Below are positions 5,959-8,358 of a DNA stretch of 8,358 nt, piece by piece. A model generated the notes under the pieces. The model was given only the letters and a program-made list of their open reading frames with translations. It had not been told where the DNA came from and searched no databases. The DNA is from Thiosocius sp965601425. GTDB lineage: Bacteria > Pseudomonadota > Gammaproteobacteria > Chromatiales > Chromatiaceae. Positions within the stretch are counted from its first letter, which is position 1. The number at the start of each line of letters is the position of its first letter. Position numbers and translations under genes: made by a program. Location: contig CBFCWF010000183.1 of the NCBI GenBank assembly GCA_965601425.1, forward strand, positions 1-8,358. Reading direction: 5' to 3'.

Positions 5959-8217
5959 TCAGACGATGACTCGGATCGGCGCCGTTTCGGCCGACCGCGC
6001 CTCGACCTGACCGATGACGGCGGCGTGCGGGTAGCCCAGGGCGTGCAGCTCGTCGAGACAGGCGGTTGCCCTGTGCGCGGGCAACGAGGCCAGCAGTCCG
6101 CCTGCGGTCTGGGGGTCGAACAACAGTGGATAGCGTGCATGGTCGGCCAGGCTGTCGACATCGCGTACCGCCCGGCGCAGGCGCACGTTCTGTGGTTGCA
6201 GCGATGACAGGATGCCTGCTGCGACGGTCTGTTCGGCGCCGTCGAGCAGCGGCACGGCCGCGAGTTCGAGGCGTACATCGGTATCGGATGCGCGTGTCAT
6301 CTCGACCAGGTGCCCGAGCAGACCGAAGCCGGTCACGTCGGTGCAAGCCGTTGCCCCCTGCCGGTGCAGACAGGACGCGGCAGCCTGGTTGGAAACCAGC
6401 ATGGACTGGATCGCTGCGTCCACCCAGCGCCCCTTGGCCTTGCCGCGCATGTCGGCGGCGAACAGCGTACCTGTACCGATAGGCTTGGTCACGATCAGCG
6501 CATCACCAGGTTGCATGCCCCCCTTGCGCAGTAGGGCGTCCTTCGCGATCAGTCCATTGACGGTCAGGCCGAAGGCGAGTTCGGCGCCTTCGCTCGAATG
6601 CCCGCCGGCGAGCACGGCCCCGGTCGGTGCCAGCGTATCCAGCGCGCCGCTCATGACCTCGGACAAAGTCTGCTCGACGATCTGTTCCCGGCCGTAGGGC
6701 ACGGTGGCGATGGCCAGCGCGGACTGTGCCTCGGCGCCCATCGCGAAGATGTCGCCGAGGGCATGATTGGCGGCAATCCGGCCGAAAGTGTAGGGGTCGT
6801 CGATGAAGGCGCGGAAATAATCCACGCTCTGCACCATCACCTTGCCGGGCGGCACCTCGAAGGCCGCAGCGTCATCCGGTGAATCCAGGCCGATCAGCAC
6901 ATCGTCACGGCGCTGCGCCGGCAGACGGTTGATGACCCGGCTGAGTACTGTGCTGCCGACCTTTGCGCCGCAGCCGCCACAGCGCATCGCCAGCGTGGAA
7001 AGCTCGCGAACCGCTTCTGCGTCGGCGACGCGGCCCAGTTGCGGTCCGGTCTCCTGCGCCATCTCCGGCAGCGCGTTGAAACGCCGCATGAAACGCCGGT
7101 CGATCCAGTCCTTCCAGGTCCACAGCAGCCGGCCTTCCCACGACCAGTTGCCGCGTGAGGCCACGGCATAGGTGTCGCCGGTACTGATCAGGCCGAGAAA
7201 GTGCTTCTGCGGACGGTAGGGCCTGAGCGGCCGGCCGGCCGCGGCGCGACGCAGGTTGGCGGTCAGTATCGGGCCCTGGCGCACCGCGAACACGCCCGAC
7301 TTGGGCCGCGGATCGGGCATCGCAGCCACGTCACCGGCGACGAATATGTCCGGGTGCGAGACCGAGCGCAGCTCGCGGTCGACGACAATGAATCCCTCGT
7401 CGTCGACGCCGAGGCCCGACTTGCGCGGCCATTCCGGCGCGGCGGCATAGGTCACCCAGAGCACCGCATCGGCGGGGCGGAAACCGGCGCTTGCGACACG
7501 GACACCATCCGGTTCGACCGCAACCACCCTGCTGTCGAGTTGCACCACGATGCCGCGCTCGGCGAGCACGCGCGAGAAACGACGCCTGACACCGGCGTTG
7601 TGCGTTGGCAGAATCTCCGGCCCGTCGGTGAGCAGCGCATAGTGCAGGCGTGCCACGTCGTCGCCCTGCTCGCGCAGCAGTCCCTGCAGCCGATGCTGGG
7701 TGGACAGCGCCAATTCCACGCCGCCGGCGCCGCCGCCGACGACGAGCAAACGGAAGTCGCCCTGGCTGTTCAGCACGCGTTGTTGCAGCGCCTGCCAGTC
7801 CTGCAGCCAGCGGTCGATCGGCTTGACGGGCAGGGCGTGCTCGAGCGCGCCGGGTACGTCGATAGTCCGCGGGCGCGAACCGGTGTTGATCGACAGCAGG
7901 TCGTAATGCACCGGTGGGCGCCCGGGCACCAGGACCGTGCGTTCGTCCGGATCGATGCCATCGACCTCGCCATGGTAGAGCCGAGCACCGGCAAAACGTG
8001 CCAGGGGGCCCAGATCGATGTGCACATCGTCGTAGTCGTAATGGCCGGCGACGTAACCGGGCAGCATGCCCGAGTAGGGCGTGTGGATGTCACGCGTGAC
8101 AAGGGTCAGGCGTACCCCGGGCATCGGTTTCATGCCGAACATGCGCAGCACCGAGACGTGCGCGTGCCCGCCGCCGACAAGGACGATGTCTTTGACGACC
8201 GGCGTATCCGTGTTCAC
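5959..8217 (-). CDS. selD: Fused FAD-dependent NADH-dehydrogenase-like oxidoreductase and selenide, water dikinase (SelD)
   Basis: The product is 752 residues from GTG at 8217. Residues 1 to about 390 are a two-dinucleotide-binding flavoprotein of the type II NADH dehydrogenase/sulfide:quinone reductase superfamily: VGGGHAH at 14-20, a second nucleotide site VVGGGAGGVELA at 159-170, and IFVAGDVAAM at 291-300. Residues about 405-752 are a full-length SelD, which makes selenophosphate from selenide and ATP for selenocysteine and 2-selenouridine. RCGGCGAK holds catalytic Cys416 and Lys419, matching Cys17 and Lys20 of the E. coli enzyme; the second cysteine of the E. coli GCGCK motif is Ala418 here. 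Further SelD motifs are GDIFAMGA, AGGHSSEGAE, CTDVTGFGLLGHL and LFDPQTAGGLLA. This fusion is a known family. The flavin domain may supply or handle reduced selenium, which is inference. An in-frame TTG at 8283 would add 22 residues, but GGAG at 8224-8227 supports the GTG. The cell is expected to use selenium, although no other selenium gene is in the window. Confidence 0.93.
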   Translation of the reverse strand: MNTDTPVVKDIVLVGGGHAHVSVLRMFGMKPMPGVRLTLVTRDIHTPYSGMLPGYVAGHYDYDDVHIDLGPLARFAGARLYHGEVDGIDPDERTVLVPGRPPVHYDLLSINTGSRPRTIDVPGALEHALPVKPIDRWLQDWQALQQRVLNSQGDFRLLVVGGGAGGVELALSTQHRLQGLLREQGDDVARLHYALLTDGPEILPTHNAGVRRRFSRVLAERGIVVQLDSRVVAVEPDGVRVASAGFRPADAVLWVTYAAAPEWPRKSGLGVDDEGFIVVDRELRSVSHPDIFVAGDVAAMPDPRPKSGVFAVRQGPILTANLRRAAAGRPLRPYRPQKHFLGLISTGDTYAVASRGNWSWEGRLLWTWKDWIDRRFMRRFNALPEMAQETGPQLGRVADAEAVRELSTLAMRCGGCGAKVGSTVLSRVINRLPAQRRDDVLIGLDSPDDAAAFEVPPGKVMVQSVDYFRAFIDDPYTFGRIAANHALGDIFAMGAEAQSALAIATVPYGREQIVEQTLSEVMSGALDTLAPTGAVLAGGHSSEGAELAFGLTVNGLIAKDALLRKGGMQPGDALIVTKPIGTGTLFAADMRGKAKGRWVDAAIQSMLVSNQAAASCLHRQGATACTDVTGFGLLGHLVEMTRASDTDVRLELAAVPLLDGAEQTVAAGILSSLQPQNVRLRRAVRDVDSLADHARYPLLFDPQTAGGLLASLPAHRATACLDELHALGYPHAAVIGQVEARSAETAPIRVIV

Positions 8218-8358
8218 GCGCGTCTCCGGTCTGCAGCGAATGGACACTGAACGGCCAATACCCGCCCGGCCATGGGTATCCAACGGCGATCTGCTGCGCG
8301 ATTGCGGTCGACGGATTCACGCGGCAGCACGGTCTCGGTAGGGGGCGGGTAGTCCGCC
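8218..8358. other. Upstream region of the selD fusion, possible end of an upstream gene
   Basis: The selD frame has an in-frame TGA at 8317-8319 on the minus strand. In another minus frame an open stretch enters from the window edge and ends in a TGA that overlaps the GTG start (GTGA). That is the pattern of translationally coupled genes, but the visible 47 or so residues match nothing I know. GGCGG (8344-8348) and CCGCC (8354-8358) form a small inverted repeat at the window edge. No tRNA-Sec or other RNA gene is recognisable. Confidence 0.3.
8224..8227 (-). promoter_or_regulatory. Ribosome binding site supporting the GTG start of the selD fusion
   Basis: On the minus strand GGAG lies six bases before the GTG at 8217. 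No such site precedes the upstream TTG at 8283. The encoded NTDTPVVKDIVLVGGG places the FAD-binding loop 15 residues from the start, as is common in this family. Confidence 0.65.

Noticed and set aside
7201..8250. 349-codon plus-strand frame opposite the flavoprotein half of the selD fusion
   Set aside because: It is antisense to a well-supported gene and shows no domain features, so it is a codon-bias shadow.
8255..8283. Possible promoter upstream of selD on the minus strand (TTGGAT, 17 bases, TATTGG)
   Set aside because: The spacing is right, but the -10 matches only three of six consensus positions, which is too weak to annotate.
8278..8358. Possible tRNA-Sec (selC) or other RNA gene next to selD
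   Set aside because: No acceptor stem, T-loop GTTCGA-like motif or CCA end could be assembled on either strand; only a short GGCGG/CCGCC repeat is present.

Overview
The window comes from a GC-rich proteobacterial chromosome, most likely a gammaproteobacterium. Evidence for this is the strong G/C preference at third codon positions, the GTG and TTG starts, and a FAD oxidoreductase fused to selenophosphate synthetase (SelD). The genus cannot be named from sequence alone. I see no mobile element, CRISPR array, rRNA or tRNA.

Layout from left to right: (1) 1-974, minus strand: the N-terminal 324 residues of a membrane-anchored GH17 beta-glucan enzyme, cut by the window edge. (2) 975-1262: a divergent intergenic region. 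(3) 1263-1886, plus: class I SAM-dependent methyltransferase A. (4) 1904-3262, minus: an ATP-grasp ligase, convergent with A and only 17 bp from it. (5) 3519-4169, plus: methyltransferase B, a clear paralog of A. (6) 4265-5914, plus: a protein with five membrane segments and a periplasmic sulfatase-like (alkaline phosphatase superfamily) domain, of the LtaS/OpgB type. (7) 5915-5958: a short convergent gap with a perfect hairpin. (8) 5959-8217, minus: a fused NADH-dehydrogenase-like/SelD protein. (9) 8218-8358: upstream sequence of that gene, with no certain gene.

How the genes might work together: the fused SelD protein is a selenium-metabolism enzyme and appears independent of the rest. The other five genes look like envelope or small-molecule chemistry. 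The GH17 enzyme is of the kind joined to membrane glycosyltransferases that make periplasmic or exported beta-glucans. The sulfatase-like membrane protein has the architecture of enzymes that move phosphoglycerol or phosphoethanolamine groups onto envelope polymers. Two paralogous methyltransferases bracket an ATP-grasp ligase. A shared role in decorating a surface glucan or lipid is a hypothesis, not something the sequence proves.

All six genes belong to recognisable families. The least explained part is the block 1263-5914, with its duplicated methyltransferases, inverted ligase and sulfatase-like protein. Several starts are non-ATG and were chosen by ribosome binding site and by where family similarity begins.
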